DNA from: Draconibacterium orientale
GTDB taxonomy: Bacteria; Bacteroidota; Bacteroidia; Bacteroidales; JAADGE01
Length of the DNA stretch: 32,285 nt
Assembly: GCA_020721645.1 (NCBI GenBank)
Contig: DYMH01000029.1
Span: forward strand, 1 to 32,285
Direction of reading: 5' to 3'
Numbering within the stretch: the first letter of the stretch is position 1; the number at the start of each line of letters is the position of its first letter. The notes beneath the pieces are model-generated. The model saw only the letters and a list, made by a program, of their open reading frames with translations, was not told the origin of the DNA and did not search any database. Made by a program: the position numbers and the translations under genes. This document shows, piece by piece, positions 24,137 to 32,285 of this stretch.

Positions 24137-25768
24137 TTAATGACACGTGATTTTATAATCCCAAGCTGTCAGGAAACCACCTCCAATCATTCTTACGGTA
24201 ACGTAACCATCGCTGCACGAAAGCGTTTTGCTTCCCGGGCCTTGTATTTTTACCTGCGAGTCGTAAAGTACCCTTCCGCCTGCACTCGGTCCGGCAAAAA
24301 CAGTGATTTGGTCCGGCAATGAGAGCATATCCCATCGAATTGTAAATTGCGATGATGTTCCCAAACTGTGAACATTAATGGTTGTTCCGAAACCTCCGGA
24401 TTTTTGAGGTGCATCACACGGTCGTACCACCACATTCGGCGGTGGCGGATTGATGTGCGGCGGTGGCGGCGGTGGCGGAGGAGGCGGTGGCGGTGGCGTT
24501 ACACCGAGCGGAATGGTTCTTTTATCGGGAGTATCCAATTCAATTAGTTTTTTTCCTGAAACCTTGCTGCTGTTTGTTACATAACCGTTTTTACTCGATA
24601 CGATACTGATTTTTTCATCGGCACGAACACCTGCAACAATAAACGAACCATTTGAATTACTGATTTGTGTTCCTTTCGATTGCCCGTTCACTGTTACAGA
24701 ATTGCTCACACCAGAAAGTGCTGTTCCTGTATTTCCGTCGATATTATTAAATGTGATATTTTGTGTTTCGGGACGCATTAAAATTGTGCGTTCTTTGTCG
24801 GTCAATTTCGTGTATTTTTCTACGATATACGTTTGTGTCAGTGTATCGTGATAGAAAGTACGTTTTGTTTCGATACGCATTTTTTTTATCACATGAACAT
24901 TTTCGAAAGCCCCCTTTCCTACTCCATCTGTATTTGTACTGATTTTTACCGTATCGTTTTCGATAATTAAAAGGGCTATTACATTTGGTATCGATTGATT
25001 AGAATACAAATCTTTCACCCAAAATTTCACCATACTTTTAATAGGTTTCAATTTTAAAATTCGGCTTTGCGGGTCTCCTTGTGCAACGATAACACCGTTT
25101 GCCAAAGTATCATTTTGGTAACCGTATTTTTGAGCTACAAGTTTTATATCGGAGCAAAATGCTACTTTTTCAAAGACAACGGTTCCGTCGGCATCTGATG
25201 TTTTTTCTACTTTGGTGCCGTCTTCTTTCAACCATTCGACTTTTGCTTCGGGAATTACTTGATTATCATCGGCATCAATCACTTTAAAATCGAGGTTGTA
25301 CGTGCGTTCGGGAAGTTTGAGGAGGGTTTCTTTTTCGTTTTTCAAATCAAAAAAACGAGGTTGCAGACTGTCGCCCATGAAACAACGGTTAATAGCCTGA
25401 ACTTCTGCTAAATCCGATGAGTGAAACAAGCGTGTGTAGAGAGAATAAGACACGTGGGCAAATATTGCTTTCCCTTCGGCATTTGCAGTATCTTGTCTAA
25501 AAACAGTATCTTTCGTAAAAAAACTGTGGGTTTTGAAACTGAAAAAATTACGGTCGAGAAATTCAAATTTAATCTCGGTTCCGCTCAAAACCTTTCCATC
25601 GTAGGCATTAACGGTTTTGAAAATTACGGTTTTTTCGAAGCGTATTAAGAGTAAAAGGGGCAAAAGCAAGAGCAGAAAGAGCAACAGCCACCAATAATTT
25701 CGTTTTTTAAATTGAAGAACATAGACTTCTGTATTTTCATTTTGAACGAATTGTACTGATTTTTTCAT
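24137..25768 (-). CDS. Membrane-anchored multi-domain protein with polyproline hinge, unknown function
   Basis: 543 residues. A short cytoplasmic head (~1-25, basic KKRNYWW at its end) is followed by one membrane span (~27-43, very leucine-rich). The outer part holds several Ig-like or carboxypeptidase-regulatory-like repeats, each with a pattern such as DADGTVVFEKV, TDGVGKGAFENV or SNGSFIVAGV (~50-420). A run of 13 prolines followed by HINPPPP (~425-445) forms a stiff hinge. The last ~90 residues (from CDAPQKSGG to the final TCH) are a separate strand-rich domain with three cysteines. The proline run is encoded by an impure GGC/GGT/GGA repeat (24435-24498), much richer in GC than its surroundings. 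It has no enzyme motif. Function could be envelope-spanning scaffolding or binding. Confidence 0.75.
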   Translation of the reverse strand: MKKSVQFVQNENTEVYVLQFKKRNYWWLLLFLLLLLPLLLLIRFEKTVIFKTVNAYDGKVLSGTEIKFEFLDRNFFSFKTHSFFTKDTVFRQDTANAEGKAIFAHVSYSLYTRLFHSSDLAEVQAINRCFMGDSLQPRFFDLKNEKETLLKLPERTYNLDFKVIDADDNQVIPEAKVEWLKEDGTKVEKTSDADGTVVFEKVAFCSDIKLVAQKYGYQNDTLANGVIVAQGDPQSRILKLKPIKSMVKFWVKDLYSNQSIPNVIALLIIENDTVKISTNTDGVGKGAFENVHVIKKMRIETKRTFYHDTLTQTYIVEKYTKLTDKERTILMRPETQNITFNNIDGNTGTALSGVSNSVTVNGQSKGTQISNSNGSFIVAGVRADEKISIVSSKNGYVTNSSKVSGKKLIELDTPDKRTIPLGVTPPPPPPPPPPPPPHINPPPPNVVVRPCDAPQKSGGFGTTINVHSLGTSSQFTIRWDMLSLPDQITVFAGPSAGGRVLYDSQVKIQGPGSKTLSCSDGYVTVRMIGGGFLTAWDYKITCH

Positions 25769-26136
25769 GTGTTTATAATTTTATTTTGGCTACATATTTT
25801 TGCGAAAGCAAAACCGCACATTTAGCAGGCTTTGCATCGGTAGCTTGATTTTTTTTAATATAATCATGCTCTTTTGTGCTTTACCAAAATCATGGTCGTT
25901 TCATAAAATCGGATTGGAAATGTAAAAATTTGAAAATGCAACAAATCAAAATCCATTTTTTTACATGATTTTTCGCAAAAAAACAGATATATTTCAGCAA
26001 GCCAAGTTACACATTTTAACGGGACAAAAAAATATCCGACAGAAAATTTCTATCGGATATATTTATTTGCTGAATTTAATTATTGTTAAAAAAGTATCAG
26101 ATTCATTGTAAATTATCAATTGTCCATTGTCAATTA
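25769..26136. other. Intergenic region between dnaK and the polyproline-protein gene
   Basis: The 368 bp contain the dnaK terminator (26025-26060), a hairpin TTTTGC-GAAA-GCAAAA (25798-25813) with a GNRA-type loop in the leader of the polyproline-protein gene, a short GAAAATG-type repeat near 25915-25940, and a TCAATTGTCCATTGTC-type repeat at 26108-26137. No gene or clear promoter was found. Confidence 0.5.
26025..26060 (-). terminator. Intrinsic terminator of dnaK
   Basis: On the minus strand ATATCCGA and TCGGATAT (26060-26053 / 26039-26032) pair, with AGAAA/TTTCT extending the stem inside. Seven T residues follow (complement of 26025-26031). It lies about 75 bp after the dnaK stop. Confidence 0.85.
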
Positions 26137-28074
26137 TTATTTTACTTCTTCATAATCAACATCAGTTACATCACCATCGGATTTTTTCTCATCGGTTTGT
26201 TGATTTTCTCCGGCATAAGGGTTGTTGATATTGGCATCTTGGAAATTTGCTCCTTGTTGGTCTCCGCCTTGTGCACCTTGGTTGTACATTTCTTGCGAAG
26301 CCGCTTGGAAAACGTTGTTTAATTCGGCAGAAGCTTGGTCGATGGCATTCAAATCCTGAATTTTATGAGCTTCTTTGAGCTTCACTAATGCAGCATCAAT
26401 GGGAGCACGCTTGTCGGCAGGAATTTTATCGCCAAATTCTTTCAGTTGTTTTTCGGTTTGGAAAATCAAACTGTCGGCATGGTTCAATTTGTCGATGCGT
26501 TCTTTTTCTTTTTTGTCGGTTTCGGCATTTGCTTTTGCTTCATCTCGCATACGTTGAATTTCGGCATCTGTAAGCCCCGAAGAAGCTTCTATTCTGATAC
26601 TTTGTACTTTGCCGGTTCCTTTATCTTTTGCCGATACATTTAAAATTCCGTTGGCATCGATATCGAAAGTAACTTCAATTTGAGGAACACCGCGTGGTGC
26701 GGGCGGAATATTATCCAAATGGAATTTTCCGATGGTTTTGTTATCGCGTGCCATAGGACGTTCGCCTTGCAGGATATGAATTTCGACCGAAGGTTGATTA
26801 TCAACGGCTGTTGTGAATGTTTCCGATTTTTTTGTAGGTATTGTGGTGTTAGATTCTATCAAACGTGTCATCACACTTCCCATGGTTTCGATTCCTAAGG
26901 ATAGTGGTGTTACATCTAACAAAAGGACATCTGTAACATCGCCTGACAGTACACCTCCTTGAATTGCGGCTCCGACAGCAACGACTTCATCGGGATTGAC
27001 ACCTTTTGAAGGTACTTTACCGAAAAATTCTTCTACTTTTGCCTGAATTGAGGGCATACGAGTCGAACCTCCGACTAAGATGACTTCGTCGATATCGGCA
27101 GTTGTTAATCCGGCATCTTTTAAAGCCAATCGACAGGGTTCGAGGACTTTTTGAATGAGTTTGTCAGCCAATTGTTCAAATTTTGCACGCGATAAGGTGC
27201 GAACCAAATGTTTCGGAATGCCGTCCACCGGCATGATATATGGTAAATTTATTTCGGTTGATGTTGAACTTGATAATTCGATTTTCGCTTTTTCGGCAGC
27301 TTCTTTCAAGCGTTGCAAAGCCATGGGGTCTCTTCGCAGGTCGATCCTTTCATCATTTAAAAATTCTTCGGCAAGCCAATCGATAATGACCTGATCGAAA
27401 TCATCGCCTCCCAAATGAGTATCGCCGTTGGTTGATTTTACTTCAAAAACGCCGTCGCCCAATTCGAGTATCGAAATATCGAAGGTACCTCCACCCAAGT
27501 CGAATACTGCAATGGTTTCGTCTTTGCCTTTTTTGTCGATTCCATAAGCTAACGATGCAGCTGTGGGTTCGTTAATGATTCTGCGAACATTTAATCCTGC
27601 AATTTCTCCGGCTTCTTTTGTTGCTTGGCGTTGCGAATCGCTGAAATATGCAGGAACTGTAATAACAGCATCGGTAACTTCTTGTCCGAGATAGTCTTCG
27701 GCAGTTTTTTTCATTTTTTGTAAAACAATCGCCGAAATTTCCTGCGGAGAATAAAGTCTGTCTCCGATTTTTACGCGCGGAGTATTGTTATCGCCTTTGA
27801 CAACATCATACGGAACGCGTTTAATTTCTGTCAAAACGTTATCATAATTTTCGCCCATAAGTCTTTTGATAGACGAAATGGTGTTTTTTGGATTGGTTAT
27901 TGCCTGACGTTTTGCCGGGTCGCCGACCTTTCTTTCGCCGCCTTCGATGAATGCAACGATTGAAGGTGTTGTTCGTTTTCCTTCGCTGTTGGGTATTACA
28001 ACAGCTTCATTTCCTTCCATGACAGACACACAAGAATTTGTTGTGCCTAAGTCGATTCCGATTATTTTTCCCAT
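26137..28074 (-). CDS. dnaK: Chaperone DnaK (Hsp70)
   Basis: 645 residues, normal for bacterial DnaK. The ATPase domain (~1-385) has phosphate loop 1 [17 protein letters not shown], the connector around [15 protein letters not shown], phosphate loop 2 [14 protein letters not shown] and the adenosine motif [14 protein letters not shown]. The linker [16 protein letters not shown] leads to the substrate-binding domain and helical lid. The tail is rich in G, N and Q and ends TDVDYEEVK. DnaK binds exposed hydrophobic segments of client proteins and releases them with DnaJ and GrpE. Neither gene is adjacent, so dnaK stands alone here with its own terminator. An inverted repeat about 140 bp upstream might be regulatory. 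Confidence 0.98.
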   Translation of the reverse strand: MGKIIGIDLGTTNSCVSVMEGNEAVVIPNSEGKRTTPSIVAFIEGGERKVGDPAKRQAITNPKNTISSIKRLMGENYDNVLTEIKRVPYDVVKGDNNTPRVKIGDRLYSPQEISAIVLQKMKKTAEDYLGQEVTDAVITVPAYFSDSQRQATKEAGEIAGLNVRRIINEPTAASLAYGIDKKGKDETIAVFDLGGGTFDISILELGDGVFEVKSTNGDTHLGGDDFDQVIIDWLAEEFLNDERIDLRRDPMALQRLKEAAEKAKIELSSSTSTEINLPYIMPVDGIPKHLVRTLSRAKFEQLADKLIQKVLEPCRLALKDAGLTTADIDEVILVGGSTRMPSIQAKVEEFFGKVPSKGVNPDEVVAVGAAIQGGVLSGDVTDVLLLDVTPLSLGIETMGSVMTRLIESNTTIPTKKSETFTTAVDNQPSVEIHILQGERPMARDNKTIGKFHLDNIPPAPRGVPQIEVTFDIDANGILNVSAKDKGTGKVQSIRIEASSGLTDAEIQRMRDEAKANAETDKKEKERIDKLNHADSLIFQTEKQLKEFGDKIPADKRAPIDAALVKLKEAHKIQDLNAIDQASAELNNVFQAASQEMYNQGAQGGDQQGANFQDANINNPYAGENQQTDEKKSDGDVTDVDYEEVK

Positions 28075-28414
28075 TTTATAGAATATTTTAAATTGATTAT
28101 TTCTTGATTTCCACTTTTTATTTCAAGGATTGTGCCGAAGCAATATTGTGCAATTTTACATGAAATATCGGCATATATTTTGATTTTTCGGACATTTTCT
28201 TTCCGAAATTCTGACAAATCGTCAGACGATATTCTTTTGAATTTTATCTTTGTCAGTATTTTTAATTTTATCGACAAAAAATTACAACTATTTGCAGCCG
28301 AAATAAAATATCAACACGTGGATAAAAATCATATAATTTTTTACTTTTGTTCGGTTTATTTTTTTGTGAGCTGTCAAATTAACAGAAAAATGAGACTAAT
28401 TGCTTATTATCAAG
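28075..28414. other. dnaK upstream region with inverted repeat
   Basis: In these 340 bp the clearest structure is TCTGAC-AAATC-GTCAGA (28210-28226), a perfect 6-bp inverted repeat, 136-152 bp upstream of dnaK. It may be an operator for heat-shock control. A plus-strand TATCTTTG (28245-28252) has no -33 partner and no near gene. No minus-strand TAnnTTTG box was found. An open frame of 98 codons here (28132-28428, plus) has no coding character and runs into a mobile element. Confidence 0.35.
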
Positions 28415-28570
28415 TGAGTTCGGTTTAAAAAGTTAGAAAGTAGAAAGTTTATAAAGTTATAATATTGAAAATAAGGACTTTAACTTAAATTCATATTTTT
28501 ATATAATTTACTGATTATTAATAATTTACACTTTTAACTTTCAAACTTTATACTTTTTATACTTGGCTCA
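28415..28570. mobile_element. MITE-like element, copy 1, with 5-bp target duplication
   Basis: A 156-bp AT-rich non-coding element begins TGAGTTCGGTTTAAAAAGT and ends ACTTTTTATACTTGGCTCA. The ends are imperfect inverted repeats (24 of the outer 35 positions match, including the terminal TGAG/CTCA). TCAAG lies directly on both sides (28410-28414 and 28571-28575), a perfect 5-bp duplication expected of transposition. A second copy lies at 32129-32285. No transposase is present, so it is non-autonomous. Confidence 0.75.
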
Positions 28571-28680
28571 TCAAGTTAAAAGAAACGAAAAAACAAGACC
28601 AAATAATATTATACAATGCACTGCGGTAAATTGCGTTTTATAAATTATATAACTATTTGATATTAAAAATAATCAGCATA

Positions 28681-28714
28681 TCAGCACATCAAAAAATTAA
28701 CCAATCAAAGTATA
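28681..28714 (+). repeat. Dispersed ~35-bp repeat, copy C
   Basis: TCAGCACATCAAAAAATTAA followed by CCAATCAAAGTATA lies 75 bp upstream of the LptF/LptG gene. Same family as copies A, B and D. The rest of 28571-28788 is AT-rich with no gene seen. Confidence 0.6.
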
Positions 28715-28788
28715 TTTTCTGCAAACAAAAATTTCCTTTGCAGTATAAAATAAATGATAGCAAAAATCGAAAGCCATAACACAAAAAC

Positions 28789-29865
28789 ATGAAAATATTA
28801 GACAGATATATCATCAAAAAATTTCTGGGAACCTTTATTTTTGCAATTGTCCTAATAATCGGCATTGCAGTTTTGTTTGATTTAACCGAAAAAATGGACG
28901 ATTTTATTGAAAAAAAAGCACCGATTAAAGCCATAATATTTGAATATTATTTGAATTTTATTCCTTTTTATGTTAATCTGTTCATGTTTCTGTTTATTTT
29001 TATTGCGGTGATTTTTTTTACATCGAAAATGGCAGGAAATTCGGAAATCATCGCAATAATAAGCAGTGGCGTGAGTTTTAACAGATTGATGTACCCTTAT
29101 TTTCTTTCGGCATTGATTTTGGGGATATTTTCTTTTTTTCTTACAAATTTTATTATTCCTCCTGCCAATAAGGTGCGACTGAATTTCGAGAATATTTATA
29201 TCAACGGCACTTATTACAACGAAGAACGCAATATCCACCGACAAATAGAGCCGGGCACTTTTATTTTTATGGAAAGTTTTAATACGATAAACAATACGGG
29301 TTACAAATTTTCGATTGAAAAATTTCAAAACAAGGAATTAAAATACAAAATGATGTCGGATTTTATCCGCTGGGACAGTGCAAAAGGGACGTGGAATATC
29401 AACATCTATCAAGTCAGGAAAATAAACGGTTTGCACGAAACCCTGTATCACGGCAGGTCGCTCGACACGTCTTTGGCAATAAGCCCCAATGATTTCAAAC
29501 GTCGCGATACCGACAAGGCAACCATGAATTTTTTGCAACTCAATCAATTTATCAAAGAACAAACCATGCGGGGGGAAACTAATATTTCGAGTTATCTGAT
29601 TGAAAAACATCAACGTTTGGCATTTCCTTTTTCGGCTTTCATTTTAACATTAATTGGTGTTTCAATTTCTTCGCGTAAAACACGTGGCGGCGTTGGTGTT
29701 CATATCGGAATTGGATTGATATTGAGTCTTTCGTACCTGCTTTTTATGCAGGTATCGCAGCAATTTTCGATAAAAGGAAACCTGTCGCCTGCCCTTTCGG
29801 CGTGGATTCCAAATATTATTTTTACATTTATCGGAGCATATCTTTATAAAACGGCTCCGAAATAA
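28789..29865 (+). CDS. LptF/LptG-family permease (lipopolysaccharide export)
   Basis: 358 residues, typical of the YjgP/YjgQ family. Layout: start MKILDRYIIKKFLGTF, three N-terminal membrane spans (~15-37, ~60-80, ~100-122), a central periplasmic beta-jellyroll domain (~125-265), and three C-terminal spans (~268-355) around FPFSAFILTLIGVSISS and LSAWIPNIIFTFIGAYLY. LptF and LptG pair with the ATPase LptB2 and pull lipopolysaccharide out of the inner membrane onto the LptC/LptA bridge. The sequence does not say whether this is the F or the G subunit. It stands alone on the strand, followed 136 bp later by an OmpA-like gene with its own promoter. Confidence 0.92.
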   Translation: MKILDRYIIKKFLGTFIFAIVLIIGIAVLFDLTEKMDDFIEKKAPIKAIIFEYYLNFIPFYVNLFMFLFIFIAVIFFTSKMAGNSEIIAIISSGVSFNRLMYPYFLSALILGIFSFFLTNFIIPPANKVRLNFENIYINGTYYNEERNIHRQIEPGTFIFMESFNTINNTGYKFSIEKFQNKELKYKMMSDFIRWDSAKGTWNINIYQVRKINGLHETLYHGRSLDTSLAISPNDFKRRDTDKATMNFLQLNQFIKEQTMRGETNISSYLIEKHQRLAFPFSAFILTLIGVSISSRKTRGGVGVHIGIGLILSLSYLLFMQVSQQFSIKGNLSPALSAWIPNIIFTFIGAYLYKTAPK

Positions 29866-29931
29866 TTTAAACGAAACAACAAGAAGAAGCAGATTACAGT
29901 ATCAAGATTTTTTAAATTATTAAAAAAAAAC

Positions 29932-29939
29932 TAACTTTG
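29932..29939 (+). promoter_or_regulatory. -7 promoter element of the OmpA-family gene
   Basis: TAACTTTG matches TAnnTTTG, 62 bp upstream of the start codon. The -33 position is a T-run. Repeat copy D lies just downstream and would fall in the leader RNA. Confidence 0.45.
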
Positions 29940-29943
29940 GAAT

Positions 29944-29980
29944 AATCAACACATCAAATAATCAACTAATCAGAGTATAT
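29944..29980 (+). repeat. Dispersed ~35-bp repeat, copy D
   Basis: ATCAACACATCAAATAATCA then ACTAATCAGAGTATAT, within the predicted 5' leader of the OmpA-family gene. Same family as copies A-C. Confidence 0.6.
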
Positions 29981-30001
29981 ATCATTTTAAATTAAAAGAA
30001 A

Positions 30002-31177
30002 ATGAAAAAACAACTTTTCCTAAGCTCCTTATTACTGATACTATTCGGATTTTCTGTATCTGCACAAGAACTTGTGGATATTAATAACACCTCGATATGC
30101 GAAAAGGCTCTCGATATATCACGTTTTCAGCGATTTGGACCGACAACGGCACCGGTTGCTTTGGGTACGGAAAAACCCAACAGTTTTCAGCACACACCAC
30201 ACCCGGCTTGGTATAAATTTACGGTAAATAAAGACGGAATTTTGCTGTTCGATATTTTGCCCAACAATCCGAAAGACAATTACGATTTTATGCTCTTCAA
30301 AGACGAACCGGATTTTTGCAAAAAATTTGCCGAAGGGAAAATTGCTGCTCTCCGCGAAAATAAAGACGGTCGCATCGATTCGCTTTCGGGTGCCACCGGA
30401 TTATCATTCAATGGGCAACAGCAAGGATATTTGAAAGGTATTGACGTAAAAACCAATGAAACCTATTATTTAGCTCTCAACAATGTTTACGACAAGGGCA
30501 GCGGGCATACTATTGTCTTTAAAAATCTTATAACCTACACCATTTCCGGAAATGTATTGAATCAAAAAAATGACCACACACTTACGGCAAATGTAACACT
30601 TCGCAATATCAACAGTCCGGAAATTTCGACTTCGACCGAAACCGATAAGAAAGGCTCGTTCAGTCTGAAAATTGGATTAAGTAACGAAAATTCGGCAAAC
30701 GCTCAATACGAATTGTGTGCTTATGCCGATAAATTTTTCCCGCTTATCAAATTATTCACCGCCGAAGAAATTAAAAATCTCTGTTCAAAACCCTACGATT
30801 TACAACTTACAAAACTCAAGAAATCGTACAACGAAGACGAACTGAAACCGATTTATTTTGAACCGAATGATATGGAAATTGTTCCCGAATCTCAAATATC
30901 ATTAAACAAACTCCTTCGACTGATGAGCCTGAATACCAAAATTGAAATCCTGCTCGAAGGACACACCAACGGAATTTATCCCAGCACGGCTGTGGATATG
31001 CAACTTTCCGAAAGCCGATCGAATGCGGTCAAAACATATTTAACAGAAAACGGTATCGACCCGACACGAATCCAAATCAAAGGTTTCGGCAGCACAAAAG
31101 AAATGTATGAAATGCCGGAAACCGAAGAGCAGGAAGGTTTTAACCGCAGAGTGGAAATAAATATTTTAAAATTTTGA
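30002..31177 (+). CDS. OmpA-family outer-membrane / peptidoglycan-binding protein
   Basis: 391 residues. A signal peptide ends VSAQ (~1-22). Next is a ~150-residue domain with HPAWYKFTVNKDGILLFDI and DNYDFMLFKD, a jelly-roll type seen in Bacteroidetes surface proteins. A carboxypeptidase-regulatory-like Ig domain follows (~178-265, with TDKKGSFSLKI). The C-terminus is an OmpA domain (~280-391): IYFEPNDMEI, ILLEGHTNG, QLSESRSNAVKTYL and GFNRRVEINIL, which hold the usual diaminopimelate-contacting region. It should link the outer membrane to peptidoglycan. Layout is like proteins found beside gliding or T9SS components, but nothing here assigns it to them. The DUF3108 gene follows after 71 bp. 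Confidence 0.9.
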   Translation: MKKQLFLSSLLLILFGFSVSAQELVDINNTSICEKALDISRFQRFGPTTAPVALGTEKPNSFQHTPHPAWYKFTVNKDGILLFDILPNNPKDNYDFMLFKDEPDFCKKFAEGKIAALRENKDGRIDSLSGATGLSFNGQQQGYLKGIDVKTNETYYLALNNVYDKGSGHTIVFKNLITYTISGNVLNQKNDHTLTANVTLRNINSPEISTSTETDKKGSFSLKIGLSNENSANAQYELCAYADKFFPLIKLFTAEEIKNLCSKPYDLQLTKLKKSYNEDELKPIYFEPNDMEIVPESQISLNKLLRLMSLNTKIEILLEGHTNGIYPSTAVDMQLSESRSNAVKTYLTENGIDPTRIQIKGFGSTKEMYEMPETEEQEGFNRRVEINILKF

Positions 31178-31248
31178 TATTCCTTTTTATCACAAAATCA
31201 GGTATTTTCAAATTCTGAATCAAATTTTCAATAAAATCATCATTTAAT

Positions 31249-32103
31249 TTGCAAATCGATAGAATTGCTCTGTTGAAAATCGGGCTGATTGTTTTTTGTT
31301 TTTTTTTCAATTTTAAGCTTTATTCACAAGAAAATGACAGTATAAAAATTGAAAAAGACAATTTTGCAAAAACTCTCACAAACATTACCAATACGGCATT
31401 TCAGCCCGGAGAACGACTCAAATATCGAGTTCGTTACGGTATTATTAACGGCGGTGAAGCCGAAATGACGGTGGGCATGCAAACTGTTGGTTACGATGTG
31501 TACTATCATGCAATTGCTACGGCAGGCACGACCGGAATTACTAAGTCAATAGCCTTAATACAAGATATTTACGAAAGTTATTTCGACATTACCTCTGGTT
31601 TACCCATCAAATCGATTCGTAACATTCACGAAAACGATTACCGAAAATATACCGAAACTCTTTTTCGGCACAGCGACAATGTGGTTCTCGATTTATTATC
31701 GGGTACACATTCCGTTCCGCCTTCGACATTCGATATTTTATCAGCTTTTTATTATGCCCGAAGGTATATTTTTCAAAACAAAATCGAAAAAGACGAAATC
31801 ATCGTCCTGACCACTTTTTTCGATGATGAAATTTATAACATCAAAATTCGATACAAAGAAACAGAAGATTACAAAACTGATTTCGGAAAAATTCACTGCC
31901 TTCGATTCGCACCTTATATCGAACCCGGCGGAACTTTTAAAACCGAAGATGATATGAAAATATTGGTCTCCGATGACGGAAATTACATTCCTGTTTTTAT
32001 TAAAATGAAACTGCCCGTGGGCTCATTGAAATGTGAATTGTCCGGTTTTGAAAACCTGATGAATCCTTTCGGAAAATATTTTCTGAGAAATTCAAAAAAA
32101 TAA
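31249..32103 (+). CDS. DUF3108 secreted protein
   Basis: 284 residues. The start is TTG at 31249: no in-frame ATG precedes the hydrophobic signal (IALLKIGLIVFCFFFNFKLY then SQ, ~6-27), and later ATGs would cut into the domain. The body matches DUF3108: FQPGERLKYRVRYGIINGGE near the front, then a DIYESYFDITSGLPIKSIRN segment, FDILSAFYYAR, and a C-terminal PVFIKMKLPVGSLKCELSGF. The fold is a beta-barrel-like periplasmic module of unknown function. It is encoded next to an OmpA-like gene on the same strand, in keeping with an envelope role. Confidence 0.85.
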   Translation: MQIDRIALLKIGLIVFCFFFNFKLYSQENDSIKIEKDNFAKTLTNITNTAFQPGERLKYRVRYGIINGGEAEMTVGMQTVGYDVYYHAIATAGTTGITKSIALIQDIYESYFDITSGLPIKSIRNIHENDYRKYTETLFRHSDNVVLDLLSGTHSVPPSTFDILSAFYYARRYIFQNKIEKDEIIVLTTFFDDEIYNIKIRYKETEDYKTDFGKIHCLRFAPYIEPGGTFKTEDDMKILVSDDGNYIPVFIKMKLPVGSLKCELSGFENLMNPFGKYFLRNSKK

Positions 32104-32128
32104 ACAGCTTTTTATTTAAACAAATTAA

Positions 32129-32285
32129 TGAGTTCAGTCTAAAAAGTGAAAAAGTAGAAAGTTTCTAAAGTTATTGTGCTGAAAAAAAGGACATTTACAT
32201 AAATTTGAATTTTTACCTAAATTGTTGATTATAAACAATATACACTTTTCACTTTACAAACTTTATACTTTTTATACTTGGCTCA
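32129..32285. mobile_element. MITE-like element, copy 2, ending at the window edge
   Basis: 157 bp, roughly 75-80% like copy 1 at 28415-28570 by eye, with the last 29 bases identical. It begins TGAGTTCAGTCTAAAAAGTG and ends ACTTTTTATACTTGGCTCA at base 32285. The left flank is ATTAA; the right flank is outside the window, so target duplication cannot be tested. Confidence 0.7.

Noticed and set aside
25787-25893. Minus-strand open stretch encoding KPAKCAVLLSQKYVAKIKL at its end
   Set aside because: It looks mildly protein-like, but it has no start codon after the upstream stop and is too short to call a gene or a remnant.
28245-28252. Plus-strand TATCTTTG promoter match
   Set aside because: It has no -33 box, and the nearest plus-strand gene begins over 500 bp downstream, after a mobile element.
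28132-28428. 98-codon plus-strand open frame upstream of dnaK
   Set aside because: Its composition is that of AT-rich non-coding DNA (rich in F, I, Y), it has no family resemblance, and its end runs into the mobile element.

Overview
The window is AT-rich chromosomal DNA from a member of the Bacteroidota. Five signs point there: promoter matches to the Bacteroidetes consensus (TTTG / 18-19 bp / TAnnTTTG), no usable Shine-Dalgarno sequences, a surface protein with a type IX secretion (T9SS) sorting domain, a BtuB/BtuG-type vitamin B12 locus, and a 7TM AraC-type regulator. I saw no tRNA, rRNA, CRISPR array, integrase or transposase gene.

Layout. (1) 1-1409: the start of a secreted protein runs off the left edge on the minus strand. 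Upstream of it lie three 21-bp tandem repeats and then the gene for a membrane-anchored AraC-family regulator, so the regulator, its likely operator and its likely target are adjacent. (2) 1456-5799: rlmH overlaps the start of a 1251-residue, many-times membrane-spanning NtrY-like histidine kinase. (3) 5911-6309: a DUF4783 protein. (4) 6548-11573: a 1356-residue divergent RecQ-like helicase with large unassigned flanks, followed by a coiled-coil protein with a C-terminal membrane anchor. This is the least explained part of the window. (5) 11709-12083: an RRM RNA-binding protein with its terminator. (6) 12240-12396: a MITE-like element. (7) 12500-16971: promoter, cobalamin riboswitch, T9SS surface protein, BtuB-type receptor and BtuG-type lipoprotein, forming a complete B12 capture operon. 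(8) 17049-18562: a PAP2 phosphatase and a ROK sugar kinase. (9) 18778-20118: NADP-type glutamate dehydrogenase on the minus strand, divergent from (10) 20483-23974, the pyruvate dehydrogenase E1 alpha, E1 beta and E2 genes (no E3 here). (11) 24137-28074, minus strand: a membrane-anchored protein with repeat domains and a polyproline hinge, then dnaK. (12) 28789-32103: an LptF/LptG permease, an OmpA-like protein and a DUF3108 protein, all envelope functions.

The intergenic DNA is rich in short repeats. There is a ~156-bp element with imperfect terminal inverted repeats in two copies (one with a 5-bp target duplication), a separate 157-bp element with 13-bp inverted ends, a ~35-bp dispersed repeat in four copies, and several 14-bp tandem repeats, one of which abuts the start codon of the dehydrogenase E2 gene.

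All calls come from reading the sequence without database searches. Family names rest on motif recognition.
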